Notes: generated from the letters alone by a model not told the origin. A stretch of 64,000 bases of DNA from DYJK01 sp040755055 (GCA_040755055.1 JBFMBS010000019.1:23148-87147); one strand, 5' to 3'; counted from the first letter of the stretch, positions 42,108-50,617 are shown. A program made the numbers and translations.

Positions 42108-42916
42108 TAGTATCCTCCGATTTTCACATCGTACCCGATTGATGAAAATCTATGTTTAATGTTATCCATTTCTTCGTTTGACGGAGGTTCGAGATCGGGA
42201 AGCTTGTTTTCTTTTTTCATCTTGCTGTATTTTGCGCCGGCACTTTTGTGGTATGGTAAAAGATTTATTCCGCGTATGTTTTTCAATGATGTAGTAAATC
42301 CAACCATTTGATCAAGATTCTCTGCTGTGTCGGTTATTGACGGAATGATAGGGATTCTTAAAATAATTTTATTTCCGGCATCAGAAAGCCGCTTCAAATT
42401 TTCGTGGATTACTTTATTTGATACGCCGGTATAATGAATGTGAAGATTCTCATCCATCAATTTTAGGTCGTAAAGGAAAATGTCGGTTGCATTATAGACC
42501 AATTCAAAATTTTTGAAATCTGTGTAACCGGTTGTATCAATTGCGGTGTGGATATTTTTTTCTTTGCAGCGATTTAATAGCTCGTTTAAAAAATTGATTT
42601 GCAGCATCGGCTCGCCGCCGGAAAAAGTAGCACCGCCATTTGATTCTTCGTAGAATGGGACATCCTTCTCAATCTCTTTCATCACCTCTCTGCTCGTTAC
42701 TTCGGAACCGATTTTGTTTCTGTTTTCATAATCATGGGAAATGTGCCACCTAAAATTGCAATCGTCAAATTGTTCGGGTAATACGCGCTGGCTTTCAGGA
42801 TTGTGGCACCACCAGCACTTGAGCGGACAACCTTTAAAAAAAACCGTCGTCCGTATACCGGGTCCATCGTTGATCGAATATTTTTTTATATCAAAGATAT
42901 ATCCTTTGACGCTCAT
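42107..42916 (-). CDS. Glycyl-radical enzyme activase (radical SAM)
   Basis: 269 residues from ATG 42916 (MSVKGYIFDIKKYS); an earlier ATG at 42958 lacks a family match. Radical SAM motif C-x3-C-x2-C in GCPLKCWWCHNPES, then FSGGEPMLQ, TAIDTTGYTDF, LYDLKLMDE, RIPIIPSITDT and NLLPYHKSAGAKY, all typical of these activases. It uses SAM and a [4Fe-4S] cluster to place the glycyl radical on the overlapping enzyme. After HNPESQ, where many dehydratase activases have a two-cluster ferredoxin insert with eight Cys, only one Cys is found (FDDCNF), so the extra clusters seem to be lost. Confidence 0.92.
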   Translation of the reverse strand: MSVKGYIFDIKKYSINDGPGIRTTVFFKGCPLKCWWCHNPESQRVLPEQFDDCNFRWHISHDYENRNKIGSEVTSREVMKEIEKDVPFYEESNGGATFSGGEPMLQINFLNELLNRCKEKNIHTAIDTTGYTDFKNFELVYNATDIFLYDLKLMDENLHIHYTGVSNKVIHENLKRLSDAGNKIILRIPIIPSITDTAENLDQMVGFTTSLKNIRGINLLPYHKSAGAKYSKMKKENKLPDLEPPSNEEMDNIKHRFSSIGYDVKIGGY

Positions 42917-43048
42917 AAGAGTATATTTAGTAATAATACCTTGAGCAAAATAAATCATTTACGGCTAAAATTAAATTTTTGTTACCTTGTTTTAACCTCT
43001 TTTTTGCAATCCGAAAACATTATTTTGGATAGTGTAATTCAATAGGTT

Positions 43049-43936
43049 ATGACAAACAAGAACAAATCCATATTGTACGCGTTAGGTGCGGTTCTATTCT
43101 GGTCAACGGTAGCAACTGCATTCAAATTAACATTGCGCGGAATGAGCAATTCCCAGATGCTTTTTTATTCATCGGCAACAAGCGTATTTGTGTTATTCTT
43201 CTTTGCATACAATAATGCACCGAAAGAGTTAAAGCAGTTTTTCAGCAAGCATCATCTTAAAAATAATATTGTGCTCGGGTTGATCAATCCGTTCGTTTAT
43301 TATTTGATTTTGTTCGAAGCATATAAAGTTTTACCGGCACAAGAAGCGCAGCCGATTAATTTAACGTGGCCGTTAATAATTTCTATTTTCTCAATGATCT
43401 TCTTAAAACAGAAAATGTCGTTCCGTACAATACTCGGTTTAATTATTTCTTTCATAGGTGTTGTTGTAATCGCAACACGCGGAAATATTTTCTCGCTTCA
43501 CTTTCATAATTTGTACGGGGTGGTATTGGCTTTAAGCAGTTCTTTTATCTGGGCGTCATTCTGGATTTTAAATCTTCTTGATAATAGGGAAGAGTCGGTA
43601 AAACTTTTCGGCTCATTTTTCTTTGGAACAATTTACACCGGCGCTTACATCTTATTCAGCGGTTCGTTCGGACCAATAGAATTGAATTACATGCTTGGTG
43701 CAATTTACATCGGTTTGTTCGAAATGGGGATCACTTTCTTTTTGTGGCTGAAGGCACTTTCCCTAAGCGATAATAAAGCGAAAACCTCTACAATGGTTTA
43801 TCTCTTCCCGGTAATTTCTCTCTTCTTTATCGCACTGGTGTTGAAGGAAAAATTGTTTACGTCTTCAATAATCGGTTTAGTAATGATTGTTGGCGGAATT
43901 TTAGTCCAACGGGTTGGCAATAAAGAAGAATTGTAA
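43049..43936 (+). CDS. EamA/DMT-family transporter
   Basis: 295 residues with about ten hydrophobic segments in two halves, the drug/metabolite transporter design. LYALGAVLFWSTVATAFK opens the first EamA unit and FIWASFWIL the second. It should move a small metabolite across the inner membrane; substrate unknown. Divergent from the activase gene with a 91-base gap, so it may be co-regulated with the hydroxyproline block. Confidence 0.9.
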   Translation: MTNKNKSILYALGAVLFWSTVATAFKLTLRGMSNSQMLFYSSATSVFVLFFFAYNNAPKELKQFFSKHHLKNNIVLGLINPFVYYLILFEAYKVLPAQEAQPINLTWPLIISIFSMIFLKQKMSFRTILGLIISFIGVVVIATRGNIFSLHFHNLYGVVLALSSSFIWASFWILNLLDNREESVKLFGSFFFGTIYTGAYILFSGSFGPIELNYMLGAIYIGLFEMGITFFLWLKALSLSDNKAKTSTMVYLFPVISLFFIALVLKEKLFTSSIIGLVMIVGGILVQRVGNKEEL

Positions 43937-43943
43937 AAGATTT

Positions 43944-43983
43944 TCACGCAATGACGCAAAGTTTTTCGCGAAGCACGCAAAGA
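43944..43983. repeat. Dispersed GCAAAG repeat
   Basis: TCACGCAATGACGCAAAG followed by GCACGCAAAG right after the transporter stop. Same family as 6622-6733 and 38100-38139, always between genes. Confidence 0.65.
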
Positions 43984-44019
43984 GAAGAAATAAATTTTTT
44001 GCAGATAAAGTTAATAAAT

Positions 44020-44958
44020 TCACCCCATCACAAATGTTTGCCCAATTTCATCAAGACCAATTTGAATCGGTAAATTCTGTGCAGCTCTTTTCATCCAGTC
44101 GATCGGTTCGCTAAAAGGTTCAACACCTTGCTTGAATGTTTTTGTGTGAATCGGTATGAAATATTTTGCATTAATATCGTTTGCCATTTGAACAGCTTCT
44201 TCGGGATTGCAATGGTTTCTTCTCCAGGGGTTATATGCGCCGATCGGCATGATTGCTATATCGATATGTTCATTTCGGATGATATTAAATTTATTGGACA
44301 TTGCAGTATCGCCGCCGAATAATATTTTTTTGCCTTTATAATCAACTACGTATGCATTGTAACTGCGCCCGTCTTTCATATATCCGCGTGAGCGATCTTT
44401 CTCCCATGGAAACCGCCAGCCGAAATGTTTTACCTCAAGAGCCTTGAAACGAATTCCTTGCAAATTCAATTCATCATTCCAATCCATAACCGAAATTGAT
44501 TTCCATTCGAGGTCTTCGATAACATCTTTTGTTAAGTAAGCTGTAATTACATCAATCTCGTTTGGATATCTATCGGCAAAGTGTTTTAATGTTGGATAAT
44601 CCATGTGATCCATGTGAGCGTGGGAAAGCAGTATAATGTCGGGTTTCGGAAATTCATCAATTGTAAGTGCCGGTGGTGTAACACGCTGTGGACCGATTGT
44701 ATTACCGAGAAAATACAAACCGATGTTATCGAATAAAACCGGGTCGGTAACAATCCACTTGCCGAGAAAATTAATCAACACTGTTGAGTGGCCTATCCAT
44801 GCAAGTGAAAGTGAATTATCATTCCAGGTATGTGGTTCGGGTTTGAAATTTAATTTTACTCGCGGACCGGCAACAGTATCTGATTTAATAAATAAGGGAG
44901 CTAAAAATGTACCGGCAAGGACTGCTGATATATGTTTTACAAATTTTCTGCGTTTCAT
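44020..44958 (-). CDS. MBL-fold metallohydrolase (UlaG/NAPE-PLD-like), Tat-type signal
   Basis: 312 residues. Starts MKRRKFVKHISAVLAGTFLAP, a twin-arginine-like export signal. The metallo-beta-lactamase fold shows SLAWIGHSTVLINF, LLSHAHMDHMD (HxHxDH), FGGDTAMS and the C-terminal FIPIHTKTFK. Similar proteins hydrolyse N-acyl-phosphatidylethanolamine or act as generic phosphodiesterases; the substrate here is unknown. It would act in the periplasm with two metal ions. The gene runs convergent to the transporter, separated by a GCAAAG repeat. Confidence 0.88.
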   Translation of the reverse strand: MKRRKFVKHISAVLAGTFLAPLFIKSDTVAGPRVKLNFKPEPHTWNDNSLSLAWIGHSTVLINFLGKWIVTDPVLFDNIGLYFLGNTIGPQRVTPPALTIDEFPKPDIILLSHAHMDHMDYPTLKHFADRYPNEIDVITAYLTKDVIEDLEWKSISVMDWNDELNLQGIRFKALEVKHFGWRFPWEKDRSRGYMKDGRSYNAYVVDYKGKKILFGGDTAMSNKFNIIRNEHIDIAIMPIGAYNPWRRNHCNPEEAVQMANDINAKYFIPIHTKTFKQGVEPFSEPIDWMKRAAQNLPIQIGLDEIGQTFVMG

Positions 44959-45009
44959 ATTTCAATAACAGAAAAAAGCGGTGAAAAATTCCAATGTTTA
45001 GTGCAAAAA

Positions 45010-45468
45010 TTAATTCACGATTATTCTGTTGGAAAGTTCGTTCGTGTCGTCTGATTTGATTGGGAAATGTCTGCTCAAAGTGTTACCTACATTTTCAATC
45101 CCCAATAAAATACCATTTGTAAAATGTCCCTCTTTAAATTCATTTTGCATTTCGTTTCTAATTTTGTCCCAAACTGATTGATCCACTTTTTCGTTGATAC
45201 CTTTATCTGCAAGTATATAAAATTTCTTTTCTGCTAACAGAAGAAACAATAATATCCCGGTGTTATCCCGTGTTGTATGCATATTAAGTTTGTAAAATTC
45301 TTTTTCAGCTAAGGTGCGGATATCTTTTTTCTTTTCCAGCCATGATGATTTTTCTTTGATGGAAATACGAATTTCCCCGGAAGTGTTTTTTTCGGCTTCT
45401 TTAATTTTTTTTGAGATTCTTAAAAAATCATCATCTGTAAAGAATTCATAGATAAGTTTATTTTTCAT
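45010..45468 (-). CDS. TPM-domain protein
   Basis: 152 residues from ATG 45468; an earlier TTG at 45477 adds three residues. The TPM (TLP18.3/Psb32/MOLO-1) domain is seen in the opening FFTDDDFLRISKKIKEAEKNTSGEIRISI, KEFYKLNMHTTRDNTGILLFLLLAEKKFYILADKGI and the C-terminal EFKEGHFTNGILLGIENV. No signal peptide is visible, so it may be cytosolic. These domains occur near LemA; no LemA gene is next to it here. Function uncertain. Confidence 0.85.
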   Translation of the reverse strand: MKNKLIYEFFTDDDFLRISKKIKEAEKNTSGEIRISIKEKSSWLEKKKDIRTLAEKEFYKLNMHTTRDNTGILLFLLLAEKKFYILADKGINEKVDQSVWDKIRNEMQNEFKEGHFTNGILLGIENVGNTLSRHFPIKSDDTNELSNRIIVN

Positions 45469-45591
45469 AATCGGCAAAACAGTTATTCGGTTTTATGCAA
45501 AGATAACAGAAGGTTAGTTGAAAAGAAACTATCCTGAATTTGAAAATTCATATATTTGCAAAAGCATTTATAACAATTTATGGTGATAACA

Positions 45592-46338
45592 ATGTATAAA
45601 GTTGTTTTACTAAGACACGGCGAAAGTGAATGGAACAAGCTTAATCTTTTTACCGGCTGGACTGATGTTGACCTTTCTGAGAAAGGGGTTCAAGAGGCAG
45701 ACCAGGCCGGGAAAACTTTGAAAGCAGAAGGATACACTTTTGACATCGCTTTTACATCTGTATTAAAAAGAGCAATTAGAACACTCAATATTACTTTAGA
45801 AAATATGGATTTGATGTGGATACCGGTTATCAAATCGTGGCGCTTAAACGAAAGACATTACGGGGCGCTGCAAGGTTTGAACAAAGCGGAAACCGCTGAA
45901 AAATACGGCAATGAAAAAGTTAAGATTTGGAGAAGAAGTTACGATGTACCGCCGCCGGCTCTCGAATTGAATGATCAGAGATATCCGGGTAACGATCCGC
46001 GCTATAAAGATATTGATCCCAAAGACATTCCGTTTACCGAAAGTTTAAAATTAACCGTTGATAGATTTTTACCATACTGGCATTCAACAATTGCCCCAAC
46101 TATTAAGAGCGGAAAGAATGTTTTGATTGCTGCACATGGCAACAGTCTGCGTGCGTTGGTAAAATACCTTGACAAAGTTACCGAAGAAGAAATAGTCGAG
46201 CTTAATATACCGACCGGGATACCACTGGTCTATGAACTTGATGAAAATTTAAAACCGGTAAAACATTATTATCTTGGTGATCAAGAAGCAATTAATGCGG
46301 CAATTAATGCAGTTGCAAAACAGACAGAGAAAAAATAA
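45592..46338 (+). CDS. gpmA: 2,3-bisphosphoglycerate-dependent phosphoglycerate mutase
   Basis: 248 residues from ATG 45592 with GGTGATAA ahead; an earlier ATG at 45580 adds four. Interconverts 3- and 2-phosphoglycerate. Phospho-histidine motif LLRHGESEWN, then NLFTGWTDVDL, RAIRTLNI, LNERHYGALQGLNK, YDVPPP and the second His in AAHGNSLRAL, all as in GpmA. The 3' end has an oddity: its last residues (AVAKQTEKK) are partly duplicated in frame downstream at 46439-46464 (GIAKQADKN). Confidence 0.95.
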   Translation: MYKVVLLRHGESEWNKLNLFTGWTDVDLSEKGVQEADQAGKTLKAEGYTFDIAFTSVLKRAIRTLNITLENMDLMWIPVIKSWRLNERHYGALQGLNKAETAEKYGNEKVKIWRRSYDVPPPALELNDQRYPGNDPRYKDIDPKDIPFTESLKLTVDRFLPYWHSTIAPTIKSGKNVLIAAHGNSLRALVKYLDKVTEEEIVELNIPTGIPLVYELDENLKPVKHYYLGDQEAINAAINAVAKQTEKK

Positions 46339-46464
46339 CGACCACGCCTTTATTCCCCTCCTTCTCTTCGACAAGACTTAGACGAGTTCAGTGTGGGCGC
46401 TCAAAGTGACGGAGGGGAAAATGGCAGTAGTTATGGTATTGCAAAACAAGCAGATAAAAATTAA
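46313..46464 (+). other. In-frame duplicated tail of gpmA flanking a repeat
   Basis: TTGCAAAACA occurs at 46313-46322 inside the last gpmA codons and again at 46439-46448. The surrounding codons read AVAKQTEKK-stop and GIAKQADKN-stop in the same frame, 126 bases apart, with no other stop between. Between them sits a GGAGGGG hairpin element. Confidence 0.7.
46353..46419. repeat. Hairpin element in the gpmA 3' region
   Basis: TTCCCCTCC (46353-46361) and GGAGGGGAA (46411-46419) are perfect complements around about 49 bases containing CTCTTCGAC and GTCTTAGACGAG-like parts. It looks like a mobile or dispersed intergenic element; copies elsewhere could not be searched. Confidence 0.55.
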
Positions 46465-46532
46465 TATTGTACCAACGAAAGGAGAAAGAACATAGTTATT
46501 GCTACGGTAGCTATCTTTTAAGGAAATCGATC

Positions 46533-47567
46533 ATGAAAAAGACAATTCTTTTATTCTTCTTTCTTCTTACATCACTCACAACAATTAAATCCCAGACAGT
46601 TATTGGAAAGTATGCCGGCGAATTTTTAGCAATAGGAGTTGGCGGGCGTTCGCTTGCAATGGGCGGTGCGCAAACTGCAATTGTTAATGATGTTACTGCC
46701 GGTTACTGGAACCCGGCCGGACTTGCAAGAATTGATTATCCCCAATTTGCCTTGATGCACGAAGAACATTTCGGAAATCTTGTGAACTATAATTACGGCG
46801 CAGTTGCAATTCCTTATGAAACGGACATGAGTTTCGGATTAAGCGTAATCCGTTTAAGTGTTGATGGAATTCCAGATACCCGGAATGCACTTGAAGATGC
46901 TAACGGTGATGGAATATTAGATATTAATAATGGCGACCGGCTCGATTATTCTAAGATTACCGAATTCAGCAATACAGATTGGGCATTCTATTTTACATTT
47001 GCCAAACGGCATTCGGAAAATTTCTACTGGGGTGCAAACGTAAAAATTATTAAAAGGGATTTGGCAGAATACAGTGCAACCGGTATCGGTTTTGATATCG
47101 GGGCATATTATAACCCGATGGAAAACCTTTTTCTTGGCGCCAACATTCAGGATGTAACGACAACTCTAATTGCCTGGAGTTCGGGTAGAAATGAACTAAT
47201 CACACCCACAGCGAAAATTGGCGCTGCTTACCAGTTTGAATTACTCGGCGGAAAAATATTACCGGCTGTCGATCTCGATATTCGATTCGAGAACAGAAAG
47301 TTTGCTTCAATGTTCAATATCGGTCCGGTTAGTTTTGATGCACACACCGGGTTTGAATATAATTACAAAAACATTTTTGCTATTCGCGCCGGATACAATG
47401 ATGTTAAACAATTTACCGTCGGGGCCGGGATATACTTTCCTAAACTTACAATCGATTATTCGTTTGCAAGAATTGCAGAATCTGAAACAGAACGATTGCC
47501 CGATACTCACCGCATTTCTTTGATGCTGACGCTCGAAGAGCCGAAGTTCTTAAGAGACTCCGAGTAA
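46533..47567 (+). CDS. PorV/PorQ-family outer-membrane protein
   Basis: 344 residues from ATG 46533 with AAGGAAATC ahead and signal peptide MKKTILLFFFLLTSLTTIKSQ. It shows the family's opening (GKYAGEFLAIGVGGRSLAMGGAQ, cut here for length), GYWNPAGLARI and alternating barrel strands to the end. PorV-type proteins shuttle T9SS cargo from the translocon to the attachment machinery, and this region has such a cargo (55658-56326). Other members are general barrels, so the exact role is uncertain. Confidence 0.88.
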   Translation: MKKTILLFFFLLTSLTTIKSQTVIGKYAGEFLAIGVGGRSLAMGGAQTAIVNDVTAGYWNPAGLARIDYPQFALMHEEHFGNLVNYNYGAVAIPYETDMSFGLSVIRLSVDGIPDTRNALEDANGDGILDINNGDRLDYSKITEFSNTDWAFYFTFAKRHSENFYWGANVKIIKRDLAEYSATGIGFDIGAYYNPMENLFLGANIQDVTTTLIAWSSGRNELITPTAKIGAAYQFELLGGKILPAVDLDIRFENRKFASMFNIGPVSFDAHTGFEYNYKNIFAIRAGYNDVKQFTVGAGIYFPKLTIDYSFARIAESETERLPDTHRISLMLTLEEPKFLRDSE

Positions 47568-47598
47568 CAATAAAACTAATAAAAGAGAACTCTGGATA

Positions 47599-47655
47599 TT
47601 GAACATCGAATAATGATTTTTGAACTTCAACGTCCAATGTTCATTATTCGTTATT
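47599..47655. repeat. Inverted repeat between two genes
   Basis: CGAATAATGA (47607-47616) and TCATTATTCG (47641-47650) enclose 24 bases with GAACATCG and CCAATGTTC parts that also pair alternately. It resembles the ATTGAACATCGAATA-type dispersed sequence of environmental genomes. Confidence 0.55.
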
Positions 47656-47715
47656 CTATCTTTATGATATAAAATTGAGTTTAACTAAATTTCGGTTAAT
47701 TAAATTCCGAATGTT

Positions 47716-48270
47716 ATGCCGGCAAAAAGAATTATACTTCTTGTAATTTCATCTTTCTTACTTATCAAATGCGCCAGCAATTTGAGCTCCGTTTACTCTT
47801 TCGATTATCCTCTCTCAAATGAAAGAGCATATTCAACATTATCCAATATATCGGTCAAAATACCGGATGGGTGGTACCAGATTGAAGATAATGAATACGG
47901 AACAATCAGCTTGTGGCTTGTAAAAAACGATCTCTCCTCTTCGCTAACTTTTAACTTAATTAATGTTGATGATAATGCACTGGATGGTGAGCCGGGCGAT
48001 GCTTTGGAAAAAGTATCCTGGTACAATCAAGCCTTTGTTAAAGTAAAATACGGCAAAAATTTTACCGGGTTCCAAAACCAGGAAAATTTTGAACTGAACG
48101 GGAAGAAGTTCATTGCATATCAGTATTTCACGGTTGAAAAGAAAAATGTTCGTGTTGTTGTTTTCAGGCATAAAGAAAAATTTTACGAATTAATCGCAGT
48201 ATCAAATAGTGGTTTGCCCGACAGCGAGCTTTTTGACGTACAAAACGCGATTCTTACAAGCTTAGAATAA
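47716..48270 (+). CDS. Lipoprotein of unknown function
   Basis: 184 residues with a lipobox (FLLIKC). Contains VKIPDGWYQIEDNEYGTISLWL and a central NGKKFIAYQYFTVEKKNVRVVVFRHKEKFYELIAVS, like a PsbP/lipoprotein-type beta domain that ends in a short helix. No family recognised. It stands ahead of the ECF sigma operon with a 63-base gap. Confidence 0.78.
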   Translation: MPAKRIILLVISSFLLIKCASNLSSVYSFDYPLSNERAYSTLSNISVKIPDGWYQIEDNEYGTISLWLVKNDLSSSLTFNLINVDDNALDGEPGDALEKVSWYNQAFVKVKYGKNFTGFQNQENFELNGKKFIAYQYFTVEKKNVRVVVFRHKEKFYELIAVSNSGLPDSELFDVQNAILTSLE

Positions 48271-48333
48271 ATTTTTTTCCCTAAGCAACTTTTCGGTTCC
48301 TCAAACATCTTTTAGATTAAAGAAAATATTTCT

Positions 48334-48861
48334 TTGAGTGCACCTCTGGAAAATATTATTGATTTCACACTGGTTTATAACCGCTATAAAAAGCAGTTAT
48401 ATAACTATGCAATTAAAATGGTAAACGACCGGCTAACGTGTGAAGATATAATACAAAATACATTCATTAAGTTATTTGAAAACTTGAAAAACATTCGCAA
48501 CAAAGAGAGCGTGCAATACTGGCTCTTCAGTACCGTGAGGAATGAGATTTATACTTATTACCGGCACAAAAAAATCAGGTTGGACCAATTTAGCACTGGT
48601 GACAGCGATGTTATTGAGATTGAATCGGGTGATAATATAGAGATTGACTACGAGAATAAAGAAATGAGAGAGCTGATACAATCCGCTTTGGGAATAATGG
48701 CGGTAGAGCAAAGGGAAGTTTTTTTGCTAAAGGAATATGGAGGATTGAGTTACAAAGAGATAGCCGAAGTAATGAAAATTGATGAGGAACTAGTTAAAAG
48801 CAGATTGTTTAAAGTCAGGCAAAGATTAATAAGAAATTTATCTAAAATATTAACGAGGTAA
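48334..48861 (+). CDS. ECF RNA polymerase sigma factor
   Basis: 175 residues from a TTG start. Region 2 (YKKQLYNYAIKMVNDRLTCEDIIQNTFIKLFENL, and YWLFSTVRNEIYTYYRHKK) and region 4 (MAVEQREVFLLKEYGGLSYKEIAEVMKIDEELVKSRLFKVRQRL) are both clear. A short acidic linker separates them. It should direct RNA polymerase to a stress or nutrient regulon. Two bases separate it from the anti-sigma-like gene, so they form one operon. Confidence 0.93.
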   Translation: MSAPLENIIDFTLVYNRYKKQLYNYAIKMVNDRLTCEDIIQNTFIKLFENLKNIRNKESVQYWLFSTVRNEIYTYYRHKKIRLDQFSTGDSDVIEIESGDNIEIDYENKEMRELIQSALGIMAVEQREVFLLKEYGGLSYKEIAEVMKIDEELVKSRLFKVRQRLIRNLSKILTR

Positions 48862-48863
48862 CT

Positions 48864-49325
48864 ATGTTGAACGATGAGACTAAAATGATAATTAATAAAT
48901 ACTTTGATAATGAACTTCCGAAAAGTATAGAGGTAGTAATATTTGAGGAACTATCGAAAGATGAAGAGAGTAGAGAATATTTTAAACAAATAAATAAAAT
49001 GAAGCTGGCAGTTCAGGGATCAACAGAAGAATTCCCGTTGGAATTAGATCAAAAAATATTGATGAAGGTAAGAGCATTGGGTGAAAGAAAACAATTTTGG
49101 CGGAGGCCGTTTGTCCCGGTGTTAAGTTATTCATTTGCAGTTGTTTTATTGATAATTAGTCTCTTCATGTATTTTGAAATTCGCAGTTACAAAACCGATC
49201 TTCAATTAACAACGCAGCAGATGATCGAGCAGCAGAAAACGATTAATCTTTTAATAAATAGTTTACCTTCTGTTGATGTAGAAACAGAAATTCAAAATGC
49301 TGTAATAGTAAAAGCTAATTTGTGA
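48864..49325 (+). CDS. Anti-sigma-factor-like membrane protein
   Basis: 153 residues with GAGGTAACT ahead of the ATG. The N-terminal 45 residues (INKYFDNELPKSIEVVIFEELSKDEESREYFKQ) resemble an anti-sigma domain without the usual zinc HxxxCxxC, followed by one membrane helix (about 93-112) and a periplasmic tail with a coiled part (LTTQQMIEQQKTI). Position next to the ECF factor supports the role; the signal is unknown. Confidence 0.8.
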   Translation: MLNDETKMIINKYFDNELPKSIEVVIFEELSKDEESREYFKQINKMKLAVQGSTEEFPLELDQKILMKVRALGERKQFWRRPFVPVLSYSFAVVLLIISLFMYFEIRSYKTDLQLTTQQMIEQQKTINLLINSLPSVDVETEIQNAVIVKANL

Positions 49326-49333
49326 GGTGAAAA

Positions 49334-50161
49334 ATGAAACAGATTTTTTTTATTGTAATAATCGCTGTTGTTTTATCAGGCTGCGAATCAAAAGACGATG
49401 GCATTGAAATTATACCGGATTACGATGCCGTTTATTTTACGGATCAGGATGTTGATTCACCGGCTAAACCAATGTTAGAAGAGGATTCACAAAAGGAACT
49501 GGAAAATGTTTTTAAGGAATTTTACGATGAGAAATTAGGCCGGGCCCAATTATTTAAAGTGGCTTTCCGCATATACATTAATGAAAATGGTGTAATAGAT
49601 AAACTGAAAATCCTTGATGAATCTTCTTACAAATTTGGGACTACCGGTGAAGACGGAATTTTATTCTTTGATAATCAGAAATTATATCCCCGGATTAAGG
49701 AAATGCTTAGTAAGTATGAATTTGAACCGGCTAAAAAAGGAAAAGACAATGTTAAATACCGTAAAGATATCGCATATGCATGTTCAATACTGCCGGGTGG
49801 TAAAGTAAAAGGCTACATACCCTTAGATTTTTCATTGGATTTTTCAAGTCTTAATCCCGATAATTTCTTCGTTGTTGTTGATCAAACTCCCGAACCAATT
49901 GGGGGAATGGAAGCGATAATGAAGAATGTTAAATATCCTGAAATTGCAAAGAGAGCTGGAATACAAGGGAAAGTTTATATTAAAGCTTACATTAATGAAG
50001 AAGGAAATGTTGTTCGTACTGAAGTAATAAAGTCTGCTGATAAAATATTAGATTCTGCTGCAGCTAATGCTGTAATAAAAACAAAATTTAATCCGGGTAA
50101 ACAAAAAGGAGAATCGGTTAAAACACAAGTAGTAGTACCTATAGTATTTAAACTCAAATAA
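49334..50161 (+). CDS. TonB-C domain lipoprotein
   Basis: 275 residues with a lipobox (VVLSGC). After an acidic linker and a mid region with VAFRIYINENGVIDKLKIL, residues about 190-275 form a TonB C-terminal domain (GGMEAIMKNVKYPEIAKRAGIQGKV, cut here; FNPGKQKGESVKTQVVVPIVFKLK). There is no N-terminal membrane helix of the ExbB-binding type, so it is not a classical energy transducer. It ends 24 bases before a smaller paralogue. Confidence 0.85.
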   Translation: MKQIFFIVIIAVVLSGCESKDDGIEIIPDYDAVYFTDQDVDSPAKPMLEEDSQKELENVFKEFYDEKLGRAQLFKVAFRIYINENGVIDKLKILDESSYKFGTTGEDGILFFDNQKLYPRIKEMLSKYEFEPAKKGKDNVKYRKDIAYACSILPGGKVKGYIPLDFSLDFSSLNPDNFFVVVDQTPEPIGGMEAIMKNVKYPEIAKRAGIQGKVYIKAYINEEGNVVRTEVIKSADKILDSAAANAVIKTKFNPGKQKGESVKTQVVVPIVFKLK

Positions 50162-50185
50162 TAACCACAAATAATTGGGGGGAAT

Positions 50186-50557
50186 ATGAAATCCTTAAAA
50201 TCCTTATTCTTACTTTCACTTGTAGTAATTTTTTTCAGTGCGAATATTGTCTCTGCACAAGAAAAAGAAGAACTTGATAAAAAGCCTATGCCGGTTGGTG
50301 GTATGGAAACAATTTTGAAAAATGTTGTTTATCCATCCGATGCTAAAAAAGCCGGGATAGAAGGCAAAATTTTTGTTAAGGCAATCATTAACGAAAAAGG
50401 TGATGTTGCTGAGACAAGTATTTTAGAAGGAGAAAATGAAATGCTAGTAAAAGCAGCGATCAATGCTGTAAAAACCGTGAAGTTTTCTCCCGGTGAAAGA
50501 AACGGTAAGAAAGTAAAAGCAGAAATCATTGTGCCTATCGTTTTCAAATTAAAATAA
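50186..50557 (+). CDS. Secreted TonB-C domain protein
   Basis: 123 residues with signal peptide (SLFLLSLVVIFFSANIVSAQ) and an almost complete TonB-C domain (GGMETILKNVVYPSDAKKAG, FSPGERNGKKVKAEIIVPIVFKLK). It closely follows the C-terminus of the preceding lipoprotein, so the pair arose by duplication. GGGGGGAA precedes the ATG. With no membrane anchor it would be free in the periplasm. It may bind the TonB-dependent receptor coded on the opposite strand just downstream. Confidence 0.85.
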   Translation: MKSLKSLFLLSLVVIFFSANIVSAQEKEELDKKPMPVGGMETILKNVVYPSDAKKAGIEGKIFVKAIINEKGDVAETSILEGENEMLVKAAINAVKTVKFSPGERNGKKVKAEIIVPIVFKLK

Positions 50558-50581
50558 AATTATGTTGATTTAGTTAAGGGG

Positions 50582-50617
50582 AAATGGGGATAGTCTTTAG
50601 GCGTCCCCATTTTTTTA
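50582..50617. terminator. Rho-independent terminator
   Basis: AAATGGGGA and TCCCCATTT enclose 13 bases and are followed by more T residues. It ends the sigma/TonB unit and, by symmetry, may also end the convergent receptor gene. Confidence 0.85.
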
